From: Selenomonadaceae bacterium | Lineage (GTDB): Bacteria > Bacillota > Negativicutes > Selenomonadales > Selenomonadaceae | Reading direction: 5' to 3' | Assembly: GCA_017554235.1 (NCBI GenBank) | Contig: JAFZIV010000025.1 | Coordinates: forward strand, 1 to 44,558 | DNA length: 44,558 bases | In this document: one piece after another, positions 1 through 8,374 of the stretch | How positions within the stretch are numbered: position 1 is the first letter of the stretch | Layout of the letters: each line of letters begins with the position of its first letter | Made by a program: the position numbers and the translations under genes | The notes under the pieces: generated by a model | What the model saw: only the letters and a program-made list of their open reading frames with translations | What the model was told of the DNA's origin: nothing | Database searches by the model: none

Positions 1-120
1 AGTGAGCTCATGAATGAAACTGTTCTTCGAAAGTCGGGACTCTTGAAAAAATTGTTTTTAGCAGACTGAAGCATTATGCAATGAAACTAAAAGCTGGACA
101 CTGCATTAGCAATGCCCAGC
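1..120. other. Unassigned left edge
   Basis: Nothing recognisable lies in these bases. A short open frame on the + strand runs from the window edge to a stop at 67-69 and could be the last 22 codons of a gene cut by the window, but it matches no family I know. The IS1182-type element starts immediately after. Confidence 0.4.
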
Positions 121-1488
121 TCAGACTGTAGACAAAGCCCTTTTCAATGAGAGGGGCTTTAAGATTAGCAGGAGCAAAAATTTCGTTAAAAGTAAGGGAT
201 TTTTGTGCTTTTTCAATGCCAATTTTTTCAGATTCATACAAGCAAAAATAAGAGTAACGGAGGATTTAACTTTAACAAGACCGCGATAGTTTGTATAACG
301 TAGACAGTGACGCTCTTTAGCATCGGCGAAAACTCTTTCTATGGTTTCTTTGCGTTTCTTGTAAGTTTCGCGAATTTCTGGACTGTGGCGTAAATGGTCA
401 GCTTCTTCAACATATTTTGTCCAAATGTGACGAGTGACAACTTTCGTCTGATTTTTGCTCTGGGTGCACTGAGAAAGAAAAGGACAGGTAGCACAAGTTT
501 TCGGATTGCTTTTATATTCGCGATAACCTTCTCGATTTGTGGTTGTATATTTCAAAATTTGGTTTTGCGGACAAAGATAACAGTCAAAATATTCATCGTA
601 AACGTAATCGGATTTTCTGAAAAAACCGTCTTTGGTCATTGGTCGAGTATAAGGAATTGCCGGAAGTTTTCCGCTCAGAAAAATTTTTCTCAACACAATC
701 GGAGTCTTGAATCCTGCATCAAGTGCGACAATTTGCGTATGGGTTAAATCCAATTTCTCGTAAAGTTGATGAAAACTTTGACTGTCGTGTACATTTCCTG
801 CCACCAACTCAAAATCCAAAACAAAGCCGTGTTTATCGCAAGCCGTTTGACTCAAAACAACGTTCCGAAAAGTCCGCTGTCAGGGTCTGTCGTTGAGATT
901 TTTTTCTCGACTTGCTCAGCTGTGTCGAAAAGAAATTTTTTTTTACCTTCAGAAAGTCGCAACTCATTGATTTAGTCCTCAAGTTCAATTTGATATTGCG
1001 TAATGGTTTTTGTGAGTGTAACTTTTTTGCTTTTGTGTTTGTTGGCACTCGCTTTTATATGCGTGGAATCGATAAAAATTGCACTTGAGTCCACATATCC
1101 CGACTTTTGCGCTTCCTCCAATATCTTTTTGAATATCCGCTCGAAAATATCGCAGTTGGCAAACCTGCGTACATAATTTTTTCCGAAAGTCGAAAAATGC
1201 GGCACAGGTTCAGTGAGTGAATAGCCGATAAACCACCTGTACGCCACATTCACTTCTATGTATCCCAAACAGATATTGAATGAACACGATTTTGAATAAA
1301 CTTACAGGATCAATGCCGGGTCGACCTTTTTCGCTGTACAAATTTTCTAATTCGTCGTAAATGAAATTGAAATCTATGGCCTTGTCTATAATTCGTAACA
1401 GATGATTTTCCGGCACAAGTTCATCCAAACTGATTGTCACATTTTCTTTCTGTAGTTGCCTATTCTTCTTGCGATACATAAAAAACAC
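121..1488 (-). pseudogene. IS1182-type transposase, broken
   Basis: The fragments read in order as an IS1182 (DDE, DUF772-type N-terminus) transposase. The N-terminal part at 1488-1210 holds 'LDELVPENHLLRIID' and 'GRPGIDPVSLFK'. The middle part, about 1260-972, holds 'PHFSTFGKNYVRRF' and 'FIDSTHIKASANKHK'. The C-terminal part at 855-121 holds 'TACDKHGFVLDF', 'NVHDSQSF', 'LDAGFKTP' and a Cys-rich segment. At least three lesions separate them. A small deletion with frame change lies near 1260-1270. An in-frame TAA follows 'QIELED' near 972. Another deletion or frame change lies near 850-880, after a readable stretch 'TTDPDSGLF'. The stop codon lies inside the terminal inverted repeat. Family known, inactivation inferred. 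Confidence 0.85.
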
Positions 1489-1546
1489 CTCCCGACTTAT
1501 TTATACCATATCGGAAGGTGTTTTTCTACTTTTGTCTACAGTCTGA
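121..1546 (-). mobile_element. IS1182-family insertion sequence, decayed
   Basis: The element is bounded by a perfect 16-bp inverted repeat: TCAGACTGTAGACAAA at 121-136 and its reverse complement at 1531-1546. It contains the remains of one transposase gene on the - strand. No convincing target-site duplication was found in the flanks. The right end abuts the promoter of the small peptide gene at 1644, so the element lies against, and may have reshaped, that promoter. The transposase is broken in several places, so this copy should not move on its own. Confidence 0.85.
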
Positions 1547-1580
1547 AAAGCTTTACGAAAAGCTTTTAAGGGTTTATAAT
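1547..1580 (+). promoter_or_regulatory. Promoter of the small peptide gene, with paired AAAGCTTT palindromes
   Basis: A -35 like TTTACG (1552-1557) and a perfect -10 TATAAT (1575-1580) are 17 bp apart. Two copies of the palindrome AAAGCTTT (1547-1554 and 1559-1566) flank and overlap the -35 box, which would suit a repressor site. The IS1182 right end stops at 1546, directly upstream. Confidence 0.6.
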
Positions 1581-1643
1581 TTCGTCGATGTCGTAAAAGC
1601 GGCAGGCGGTTTGTCACATCTCCGAAAAGGAGGTGATGACAAT

Positions 1644-1712
1644 ATGGATAAATCTGATTGGCTCACGCTCATCAACATTATCTTGACGCTCATCGATATT
1701 CTTACTCGATAG
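1644..1712 (+). CDS. 22-residue hydrophobic peptide, type I toxin-like candidate
   Basis: The frame encodes 22 residues: a short polar start (MDKSDW), a hydrophobic stretch rich in Leu and Ile with one Asp, and a basic C-terminal Arg. A near-perfect Shine-Dalgarno site, AAGGAGGTGATGA at about 1627-1638, precedes the ATG. The gene has its own promoter (TATAAT at 1575-1580), a long hairpin just after the stop (1718-1752) and a rho-independent terminator (1809-1829). It is therefore a complete, tiny transcription unit. Short membrane-seeking peptides made from structured, self-contained transcripts are typical of type I toxin-antitoxin systems, but this sequence matches no named family I know and no antisense RNA promoter was identified. 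A leader peptide or chance frame is possible. Confidence 0.5.
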   Translation: MDKSDWLTLINIILTLIDILTR

Positions 1713-1717
1713 CGAAA

Positions 1718-1752
1718 AATGCCGCCTGAACTCACCAAATTCAGTCGGCATT
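1718..1752 (+). other. Strong hairpin after the small peptide gene
   Basis: The arms 1718-1730 and 1740-1752 pair over 13 positions with a single mismatch (AATGCCGCCTGAA against TTCAGTCGGCATT) around a 9-nt loop. No T tract follows, so it is probably an RNA stabilising or regulatory structure rather than a terminator. Hairpins like this often sequester or protect the mRNA of type I toxins; that role is inference. Confidence 0.55.
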
Positions 1753-1808
1753 CCAACAATTATATATAGTATTCGCTAAACAAGGACAAGTCCGCTTGCC
1801 CAACATCA

Positions 1809-1829
1809 CCCGCTTAGGCGGGATTTTTT
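1809..1829 (+). terminator. Rho-independent terminator
   Basis: CCCGC-TTAG-GCGGG (1809-1822) is followed by ATTTTTT. It ends the small transcript that begins near 1587. Confidence 0.75.
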
Positions 1830-1933
1830 CTTATTAACATTACGCTTAACATCATTTTGAATTTTATCACGCCCTGCGGTTTTAGTCAATCAAAATAAAA
1901 ATAGATAAAAAAATTTAGAATTAGAAAATTTTT

Positions 1934-1963
1934 ATCCCTGCGAAATCTGCGCGGGGATTTTTT
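1934..1963 (+). terminator. Rho-independent terminator without an obvious upstream gene
   Basis: A 9-bp stem (ATCCCTGCG with CGCGGGGAT, one G-T pair) closes a 7-nt loop and runs into TTTTTT. Between the previous terminator (1829) and here no gene is visible. It may be a leader attenuator for the fumarase operon or a backup terminator. One copy of the over-represented 8-mer CTGCGCGG (1947-1954) forms part of the loop and 3' arm. The rest of 1830-2058 holds nothing else recognisable. Confidence 0.65.
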
Positions 1964-2058
1964 ATTTGAAAATTTTTAAGGGCGGCAGGATTTTTAATCG
2001 TCAACGGCAAATAAATCACGCAGGTAAAAACTGAATATGCCTATAGGAGGGATTATTT

Positions 2059-2901
2059 TTGAGAGAGCTGGACGTAAAAGTTATCACGGAAAACGTCGCT
2101 GAAATGTGCAAGGAGGCGGCGTATTACCTGCCCGATGATGTTTATCGCGGGCTTAAACGCGGACGCGAAACCGAAAAATCCGAAGTCGGTAAAATCGTCC
2201 TCGACCAAATTATTAGAAACGCCGAAATTGCTAAGGCGGAAGATCGTCCGTATTGTCAGGATACTGGCATGACGATTGTTTTCCTTAAAGTCGGTCAAGA
2301 TTTGCACATTGTTGGCGGCGATTTAAATGAAGCCGTCAACGCAGGTATCGCGAAAGGTTACACCGAAGGCTATTTAAGAAAATCTGTTGTCGGTGAGCCG
2401 CTTTTTAATCGTGTCAATACCAAAAATAATACGCCGGGCGTCATCTATACGGAAATTGTACCGGGAGATCAACTCGACATTACCATTGCGCCGAAAGGTT
2501 TTGGTTCTGAAAATAAATCAGGAATCCAAATGCTTGTACCTGCTGACGGTGTTCGCGGCGTCAAAAAAGCAGTAATGGAAATTATCCTTCATGCAAGTAT
2601 GAATCCTTGTCCGCCTATGGTTGTCGGTATCGGTATCGGCGGCACAATGGACAGAGCGGCGTTGCTGTCGAAAAAAGCGTTGACACGTTCGATTGACGAG
2701 CGTAACCCTATGCCCGAATACGCAAAACTTGAAGAGGAACTTCTTGAAATGATTAACTCAACGGGTATTGGTCCGCAACTCGGCGGTACAACTTCCGCGC
2801 TTGCCGTCAACATTGAATGGGCACCTACGCATATTGCGGGACTTCCCGTCGCAGTTACTATTTGCTGTCACGCCATGCGCCATTCTCATCGCGTGTTGTA
2901 A
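2059..2901 (+). CDS. fumA: Fumarate hydratase class I, alpha subunit
   Basis: This is the N-terminal-type subunit of the two-subunit, oxygen-sensitive class I fumarase, which interconverts fumarate and malate in the cytoplasm. It carries the cysteines expected to hold the [4Fe-4S] cluster: 'YCQDTG' near residue 66, 'NPCPP' in the middle and 'CCHAMRH' near the C-terminus. 'GIGIGGTMDRAALL' is also typical. At 280 residues it is full length for the family. The start is TTG at 2059, 8 bases after AGGAGG (2045-2050). The beta subunit follows 28 bases later and the succinate dehydrogenase genes come after it, which favours fumarase over the related L-tartrate dehydratase. Confidence 0.95.
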   Translation: MRELDVKVITENVAEMCKEAAYYLPDDVYRGLKRGRETEKSEVGKIVLDQIIRNAEIAKAEDRPYCQDTGMTIVFLKVGQDLHIVGGDLNEAVNAGIAKGYTEGYLRKSVVGEPLFNRVNTKNNTPGVIYTEIVPGDQLDITIAPKGFGSENKSGIQMLVPADGVRGVKKAVMEIILHASMNPCPPMVVGIGIGGTMDRAALLSKKALTRSIDERNPMPEYAKLEEELLEMINSTGIGPQLGGTTSALAVNIEWAPTHIAGLPVAVTICCHAMRHSHRVL

Positions 2902-2929
2902 TTGAAAAATTTTTACGGAGGAAAATTCT

Positions 2930-3502
2930 ATGGCTGAAAGTATCAGAATTACTACGCCGTTTACAGAGGAAATGTCACGTAAGCTTAAAGCAGGTGACAG
3001 CGTCCTTATAACCGGCACGATTATCAGCGCACGTGATGCCGCCCATAAAGTTATGACGGAAGCACTTGCACGCGGTGAGAAATTGCCCGTCGACTGGAAT
3101 AATCAGATTGTTTATTATCTCGGACCTACTCCCGCTAAACCCGGCGATCCTATAGGTTCATGCGGTCCTACTACTTCGGGAAGAATGGACGCTTATACGC
3201 CGACAATGTTGGATCAAGGTATTAAAGGTATGGTAGGTAAAGGTTCACGTGAGCCTGCAGTTATCGAAGCTATGAAGAAAAATGGTGCAACTTACTTTGC
3301 GGCAGTTGGCGGCGCGGCGGCACTTATCGCTAAGTCTGTAAAAAGTTATACCGTGCTTGCGTATCCTGAACTTGGTCCCGAGGCAGTTGCGGCTCTTGAA
3401 GTTGTCGATTTCCCCGCTATCGTCGTAATTGACTGTGAAGGAAATAATTTTTACGAGATTGGTCAAAAACCTTTCCGCAACTTCGATATTAATCAGATTT
3501 AA
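2930..3502 (+). CDS. fumB: Fumarate hydratase class I, beta subunit
   Basis: This is the C-terminal-type subunit of the heterodimeric class I fumarase (190 residues, usual length). It shows the family segment 'CGPTTSGRMDAYTP' (about 78-91) and the substrate-binding loop 'MVGKGSREP' (about 101-109), followed by a glycine/alanine-rich 'AAVGGAAALIAKSV'. It starts at ATG 2930 after GGAGG, 28 bases downstream of the alpha subunit, so the two are surely co-transcribed and make one enzyme. A palindromic repeat separates it from sdhC. Confidence 0.95.
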   Translation: MAESIRITTPFTEEMSRKLKAGDSVLITGTIISARDAAHKVMTEALARGEKLPVDWNNQIVYYLGPTPAKPGDPIGSCGPTTSGRMDAYTPTMLDQGIKGMVGKGSREPAVIEAMKKNGATYFAAVGGAAALIAKSVKSYTVLAYPELGPEAVAALEVVDFPAIVVIDCEGNNFYEIGQKPFRNFDINQI

Positions 3503-3524
3503 AAATTTTTCAAAGATTAAAAGG

Positions 3525-3586
3525 GTGCGTAATTCGTAGTCGAAAAATTTTCATTACGCATTACGCACTAAGTATTACGCATTAAC
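3525..3586. repeat. Short palindromic repeat with TGCGTAAT units
   Basis: GTGCGTAAT (3525-3533) pairs with ATTACGCAC (3560-3568), and two further ATTACGCATT copies follow (3553 and 3575 areas). The unit is repeated in both orientations in the gap between fumB and sdhC. Its architecture resembles the GTGATCAGTG repeats at 19946, 23493 and 32570, but the word differs. It may also fold in the operon mRNA. Confidence 0.6.
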
Positions 3587-3601
3587 AAAAGGAGGCGTGA
3601 A

Positions 3602-4225
3602 ATGTTTCATACAACTTTCTACTTAAGGCGGTTGCATTCGTTGTGCGGATTACTTATGCTCGGATTTTTTATTCTTGAACATATGATGACAAATTCGCTG
3701 GCAATGGCTGGTCCGCAAATTTTTAATATGGCAATGGGAATGGTTGAGGAAATTCCCAAGCCGGTTTTCTACGGCATTGAAATTGGTATGTACGCTGTAC
3801 CGATTTTGTTTCACGGCATTTATGGCATTTACATTGCTCTACAGGCGAAAAACAATCCCCGCGATTACGGCTATTTGCGCAACTGGAATTTTACTCTTCA
3901 ACGTTGGACTGCGTGGTATCTCGTAGTGTTCCTTATTTGGCACGTCGGCTATCTGCGCATTTATCTCAAAGGCATTACGGGAACGCCGATGTCATTTGAG
4001 TTGCTCCAAAACATTTTCCAAAATCCCGTTGTCGCAATTCTCTACGTCATAGGAATGTGGGCGGCGATTTTCCATTTCTGCAACGGTATTACAACTTTCT
4101 GCATGACTTGGGGAATTACCAAAGGACCGCGTGCGCAAAATGTTATTAACGCAATCAGCATGATGCTTTGTGCAGGTCTCTGCCTTTTAACTTTGGCGTT
4201 TATGGCAAGTTACTTTGTTTACTAA
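3602..4225 (+). CDS. sdhC: Succinate dehydrogenase/fumarate reductase cytochrome b558 subunit
   Basis: This is the membrane anchor of a Bacillus subtilis-type (type B) succinate:quinone oxidoreductase, 207 residues with five hydrophobic helices. The histidines at about 27, 71, 114 and 158 sit where the B. subtilis anchor has its four axial ligands for two b hemes (28, 70, 113, 155). That indicates a di-heme enzyme using menaquinone. The ATG follows AAAGGAGG. It is the first of three genes sdhC-sdhA-sdhB, close behind the fumarase genes. In an anaerobe the complex may work mainly as a fumarate reductase; the sequence alone does not decide direction. Confidence 0.95.
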   Translation: MFHTTFYLRRLHSLCGLLMLGFFILEHMMTNSLAMAGPQIFNMAMGMVEEIPKPVFYGIEIGMYAVPILFHGIYGIYIALQAKNNPRDYGYLRNWNFTLQRWTAWYLVVFLIWHVGYLRIYLKGITGTPMSFELLQNIFQNPVVAILYVIGMWAAIFHFCNGITTFCMTWGITKGPRAQNVINAISMMLCAGLCLLTLAFMASYFVY

Positions 4226-4243
4226 GCGGGGTGAAATTGGATA

Positions 4244-6055
4244 ATGGCAAAAGATATGAGCAAGAAAAAAATTGCAATCGTAGGCGGCGGTATTTCGGGT
4301 TTGCTGGCGACGATAAAAGTTTGTGAACTCGGCGGCGAAGTTGATTTATTTTCCTACTGTCCGGTTAAGCGTTCTCATTCACTCTGCGCACAGGGCGGCA
4401 TTAACGCTTGCATGGATACTAAGGGCGAACACGATAGCATTTACGAGCATTTTGATGACACAGTATACGGCGGCGACTTTTTAGCGGATCAAATTGCGGT
4501 TAAAGGTATGGTTGAAGCCGCGCCTAAACTGATAAAAATGTTTGACAGAATGGGCGTACCTTTTACGCGTACTGCTGAAGGTGTACTTGACCTTCGTAAC
4601 TTCGGCGGACAAAAACATAAACGTACTTGCTTTGCAGGTTCTACGACGGGACAACAAATTTTATACGCTCTTGATGAACAAGTTAGACGTTGGGAAGTTA
4701 AAGGCGCGGTTCACAAATACGAATTTTGGGAATTTGTTAAGATTATCAAAAACAAAGAGGGAATTTGTCGCGGACTCGTTGCGCAAAGTATGAATACAAT
4801 GGAAGTTCGTGCCTTCCGCGCAGATACGGTAATTTTGGCGACAGGCGGTCCCGGTCAAGTGTTCGGACGTTGTACAGCGTCAACAATTTGTAACGGTTCA
4901 GCAGTTTCAGCCGTTTATCAGCAGGGTGCGGAAATTGCTAACCCAGAATTTATACAGATTCATCCCACTGCGATTCCCGGTTCAGATAAAAACCGTTTGA
5001 TGTCAGAAGCTTGTCGTGGTGAAGGCGGGCGCGTTTGGGTTTACAAAGATGGTAAGCCTTGGTACTTCCTTGAGGAAATGTATCCTGCTTATGGTAACCT
5101 CGTACCGCGTGACGTTGCAAGCCGCGCTATCTTCAAAGTTTGCGTTCATATGGGCTTGGGCATTAACGGCGAAAATCGCGTTTACCTTGACTTGTCACAC
5201 ATTGACAGCGGTTATCTTGAAAGAAAACTCGGCGGTATTCTTGAAATGTATTCTGAATTTGTCGGACAAGACCCGCGCAAAGTTCCTATGGAAATTTTCC
5301 CGTCTGTTCACTATTCAATGGGCGGCATTTGGGTTGACAGAGTTCACAATACAAATATTCCCGGACTTATGGCAAGCGGCGAATGCGATTATCAATATCA
5401 CGGCGCAAATCGTCTTGGCGCAAATTCTCTTCTTAGTGCGGCGTATTCGGGAACTGTTTCCGGTCCTGAAGCAATGCGTTGGGCTAAGGAAGGTAACAAA
5501 GGTTCTGAACTGACTGATGCCGAAATGGAAAGGGCGCGTCTTGAAGTTCAAAACGAATACGAAAAGATTTTGCAGATGAACGGCTCTGAAAATGCTCACC
5601 AACTTCATCATGAAATGGGCGACCTTATGTATGAGTACGTTGCGATTGAACGCGATAATAACGGACTTGATAAAGGTTTAGAAGGTTTAAGGCAAATTCT
5701 TAAACGTTGGGATAATATCGGTATTAGCGATCACTCCAAAGTTGCGAATCAAGAGGCAATGTTCGTCCGTCAACTGCGTAATATGATTCTTTACGCAATG
5801 GCTATCACGAAGTCAGCCAGAATGCGTGACGAATCTCGCGGCGCACATGCTAAGATTGTACTTGAAAACGGCAAGCGTAAACTCGATAAAGACGGCGAAT
5901 TGGTATTTATGGGACGTGATGACGAAAAATTTATGCGCGTTACGATTGTCAATTACGATCCCAAAACCGAAGAACCGATTATCAGCTATCGTGACTTCGA
6001 CCACTCATTAATTCCGCCGCGTGCCAGAAACTACGCCGTTGCTAAGAAAGAGTAG
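4244..6055 (+). CDS. sdhA: Succinate dehydrogenase/fumarate reductase flavoprotein subunit
   Basis: This is the catalytic FAD subunit (603 residues), interconverting succinate and fumarate at the inner face of the membrane. The dinucleotide-binding motif GGGISG is at 14-19. His45 in 'RSHSLCAQGGI' is the expected covalent FAD attachment residue. Active-site segments are 'HPTA' (His240), 'ACRGEGG' (Arg258), 'HYSMGG' (356-361) and 'GANRLGANSLL' near 388-398. The ATG at 4244 follows GGGGTGA. An in-frame ATG at 4256 is possible but has no better ribosome site. The gap to sdhC is 18 bases. Confidence 0.97.
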   Translation: MAKDMSKKKIAIVGGGISGLLATIKVCELGGEVDLFSYCPVKRSHSLCAQGGINACMDTKGEHDSIYEHFDDTVYGGDFLADQIAVKGMVEAAPKLIKMFDRMGVPFTRTAEGVLDLRNFGGQKHKRTCFAGSTTGQQILYALDEQVRRWEVKGAVHKYEFWEFVKIIKNKEGICRGLVAQSMNTMEVRAFRADTVILATGGPGQVFGRCTASTICNGSAVSAVYQQGAEIANPEFIQIHPTAIPGSDKNRLMSEACRGEGGRVWVYKDGKPWYFLEEMYPAYGNLVPRDVASRAIFKVCVHMGLGINGENRVYLDLSHIDSGYLERKLGGILEMYSEFVGQDPRKVPMEIFPSVHYSMGGIWVDRVHNTNIPGLMASGECDYQYHGANRLGANSLLSAAYSGTVSGPEAMRWAKEGNKGSELTDAEMERARLEVQNEYEKILQMNGSENAHQLHHEMGDLMYEYVAIERDNNGLDKGLEGLRQILKRWDNIGISDHSKVANQEAMFVRQLRNMILYAMAITKSARMRDESRGAHAKIVLENGKRKLDKDGELVFMGRDDEKFMRVTIVNYDPKTEEPIISYRDFDHSLIPPRARNYAVAKKE

Positions 6056-6073
6056 GGAAGGGGAGATTTATTG

Positions 6074-6865
6074 ATGGCTGATAAAGTCAGATTTATTATA
6101 GAGCGGCAAGACGGTCCCGACGAAAAGCCTTATAATCAGGAATTTGATGTAGATTATCGTCCCGGACTTAACGTCGTCGCCGCGTTAATGGAAATTCAGA
6201 AAAATCCCGTAACTGTTGACGGAAAAAGAGTTCCGCCCGTCAACTGGGAATGCAACTGCCTTGAAAAAGTTTGCGGAGCTTGCACAATGGTTATCAACGG
6301 CAGAGTTCAGCAAGCTTGCTGTGCGTTGATTGATCACCTTAAGCAGCCTATTCATCTTCAACCTGCGCGGACATTTCCTGTAATTCGTGACTTGCTCGTT
6401 GACCGCAGCATAATGTTTGAAAATCTTAAAAAGATTCAAGGCTGGGTAGAAATTGACGGCTCTTGGGAAGTAACCAACGCACCGATTCAAAATCCTTATA
6501 CCGCACAGCTTACTTACAAACTTTCGCAGTGTATGACTTGCGGCTGTTGTCTTGAAGCGTGTCCGAACGTCAATTACAGTCATTTGGGCATTGAAGGGCT
6601 TAGAGAGGAAAAAAGCGCGGGAGCTGCCGATTTTATGGGAGCATCGCCTATTGCTCAAGCTTACCTGTTCAACTTAAATCCTATTGGAAGTTTCGATAAA
6701 CCTAAACGTCTTAACGCGCTTATGGAAAAAGGCGGCATTACCAGTTGCGGCAATTCTCAAAACTGCGCGGCTGTCTGTCCGAAATCTCTTCCGCTTTTGG
6801 ATGTACTCGCGCAAGTTAATCGTGACGTTAATGTCCAAGCATTGAAAAATATGTTTAACTTCTAA
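6074..6865 (+). CDS. sdhB: Succinate dehydrogenase/fumarate reductase iron-sulfur subunit
   Basis: This subunit passes electrons from the flavoprotein to the cytochrome b anchor. Three cluster motifs are visible: a [2Fe-2S] set 'CNCLEKVCGAC' plus a later Cys (about 60-82), a [4Fe-4S] set 'CMTCGCCLEACP' (about 153-164), and a [3Fe-4S] set 'CGNSQNCAAVCP' (about 225-237). I chose ATG 6074, 8 bases from AAGGGGAG (6058-6065). The TTG directly before it at 6071 would add one Met and cannot be excluded. The gene ends the fum-sdh operon; a terminator follows within 50 bases. Confidence 0.97.
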   Translation: MADKVRFIIERQDGPDEKPYNQEFDVDYRPGLNVVAALMEIQKNPVTVDGKRVPPVNWECNCLEKVCGACTMVINGRVQQACCALIDHLKQPIHLQPARTFPVIRDLLVDRSIMFENLKKIQGWVEIDGSWEVTNAPIQNPYTAQLTYKLSQCMTCGCCLEACPNVNYSHLGIEGLREEKSAGAADFMGASPIAQAYLFNLNPIGSFDKPKRLNALMEKGGITSCGNSQNCAAVCPKSLPLLDVLAQVNRDVNVQALKNMFNF

Positions 6866-6889
6866 AATATTTTCCGATTAAAAAAATTA

Positions 6890-6920
6890 ATCCCGCGAAA
6901 ATTTCATCGTGGGATTTTTT
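6890..6920 (+). terminator. Terminator of the fum-sdh operon
   Basis: A 9-bp stem (6890-6898 with 6907-6915, one G-T pair) with an 8-nt loop runs directly into TTTTTT. Confidence 0.85.
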
Positions 6921-6970
6921 AGTTGATAATCATTTAAAAATGTAATTATTAAAATTTTTCACATACGGGC

Positions 6971-6998
6971 TTGCATTTAAATTGCGGATAATTATAAT
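6971..6998 (+). promoter_or_regulatory. Promoter of hemA
   Basis: TTGCAT (6971-6976) and TATAAT (6993-6998) are separated by 16 bp, about 30 bases before the hemA start and just after the preceding operon terminator. Confidence 0.7.
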
Positions 6999-7027
6999 AG
7001 CGGTAAAATATTTTTTAGGATTAGGAA

Positions 7028-8275
7028 ATGCAACTTAAAATTTTAGGATTGAATTATAAGACTGCACCCGTTGAGATTCGTGAAAAAATTTCTCTCGACA
7101 AAGAATCTATTCGACTTGGTCTTGAAAATCTTGACGGTTATGATGACATTGAAGAAGCGGTTATCCTTTCAACGTGTAATCGCACAGAAATTTATGCCGT
7201 TATATCGACAGTACACGCGGACAGCATCAGAGATTTTTTAAACGATTTAACAGGCGGTAGCGTTGAAAATTATCTTTATGAATACACCGGCGAAAGTTGC
7301 GTCCGTCATCTTTTTAAAGTTGCGTCGAGTTTGGACTCATTGATTTTAGGCGAAGGGCAAATTTTATCGCAGGTTAAAGACGCTTACACCCTTGCTAAAT
7401 CTGTCGGTGCTACCTCAACTGTGCTGAATACGCTGTTCAATAAAGCCATTGCTGTCGGGAAACTCGTCCGCACTGAAACGCGCATTGCTTATAATTCCGT
7501 GTCGATAAGTTCTGCCGCAGTAAATCTTGCCGAAAAAAATTTGGGCAGTCTTCAAAATCTTATCGTTCTAATTTTTGGCGCAGGTAAAATGGCACAACTT
7601 ACCGCTCAACATCTTAAATCCCGTAATGTTGGGAAAATTTTTATTGCCAATCGTCATTACTCCCGCGCAGTTGAAATGGCTGAAAAGTTTAACGCAACTG
7701 CCGTAAAGTGGGAAGACGCTCTTAACACTGCCGATAATGTTGACATTATCGTTACTTCGACGGGTGCGCCGCATTACGTCGTTAAGGCATGGCAAACTCA
7801 ACAACTTATGACGCGTAGGCAAGGGCGAAAAATTTTTTTTATTGATATTGCCGTGCCGCGTGACGTTGACCCGGACGTTACAAAAATTAACGGTGTCACT
7901 CTTTACAACATTGACGATTTAGAATCCGCCGTCGAGGAAAATATAAAATTTCGGCAGGAGGAAGCGAAATCTGCGCGGAAAATTTTAAATGAACACGTTG
8001 CCGCGATTATGGAACGGTTTAAATATTTAAAATTCCGTCCGCTTATGGCTGACTTGTCTCAACGTGCAGAAAAAATTCGTGAAAGAGAAATTAAACGTAT
8101 TGCAAACAAATTATCCAATATTAGCAATGATGATAAAAAAATTATTGACAATATGACTAAAATGATTGTGAGGAAACTTTTGCGTATGCCAATGATGCGC
8201 TTAAATGCGTCTGTCGGTACGGATGATGAAAAGTTTTACGCGGACGCAATGAAGGCACTTTTATTGGACGGTTGA
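7028..8275 (+). CDS. hemA: Glutamyl-tRNA reductase
   Basis: This enzyme catalyses the first committed step of C5-pathway tetrapyrrole synthesis, reducing glutamyl-tRNA to glutamate-1-semialdehyde with NADPH. The catalytic cysteine is Cys50 in 'STCNRTEIYA', the family's signature place. 'GEGQILSQVKDAY' (108-120) and the nucleotide-binding 'IFGAGKMAQL' (about 182-191) are also present. At 415 residues it is full length. It has its own promoter and only a weak ribosome site (AGGATTAGG). Other hem genes normally found next to it (hemC, hemD, hemB) are absent here, but an AhbC-like heme gene lies about 3.5 kb downstream. Confidence 0.96.
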   Translation: MQLKILGLNYKTAPVEIREKISLDKESIRLGLENLDGYDDIEEAVILSTCNRTEIYAVISTVHADSIRDFLNDLTGGSVENYLYEYTGESCVRHLFKVASSLDSLILGEGQILSQVKDAYTLAKSVGATSTVLNTLFNKAIAVGKLVRTETRIAYNSVSISSAAVNLAEKNLGSLQNLIVLIFGAGKMAQLTAQHLKSRNVGKIFIANRHYSRAVEMAEKFNATAVKWEDALNTADNVDIIVTSTGAPHYVVKAWQTQQLMTRRQGRKIFFIDIAVPRDVDPDVTKINGVTLYNIDDLESAVEENIKFRQEEAKSARKILNEHVAAIMERFKYLKFRPLMADLSQRAEKIREREIKRIANKLSNISNDDKKIIDNMTKMIVRKLLRMPMMRLNASVGTDDEKFYADAMKALLLDG

Positions 8276-8300
8276 CTTTTCGGCATAAAGTTTTTATTAT
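8272..8300 (+). promoter_or_regulatory. Promoter of the HAD phosphatase gene
   Basis: TTGACT (8272-8277), 17 bp, then TATTAT (8295-8300). The -35 overlaps the hemA stop codon. Confidence 0.7.
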
Positions 8301-8374
8301 AAGAGAAATTTTTTGTTAAAAGCAAAGTCGAGGTAAATTATTTTCAAATGTTTTTCATTTAGGAGGTGAACAAA

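Noticed and set aside
2059-3502. L(+)-tartrate dehydratase TtdA/TtdB instead of fumarase
   Set aside because: The subunits are homologous, but the location with sdhCAB and absence of a tartrate transporter favour fumarase.
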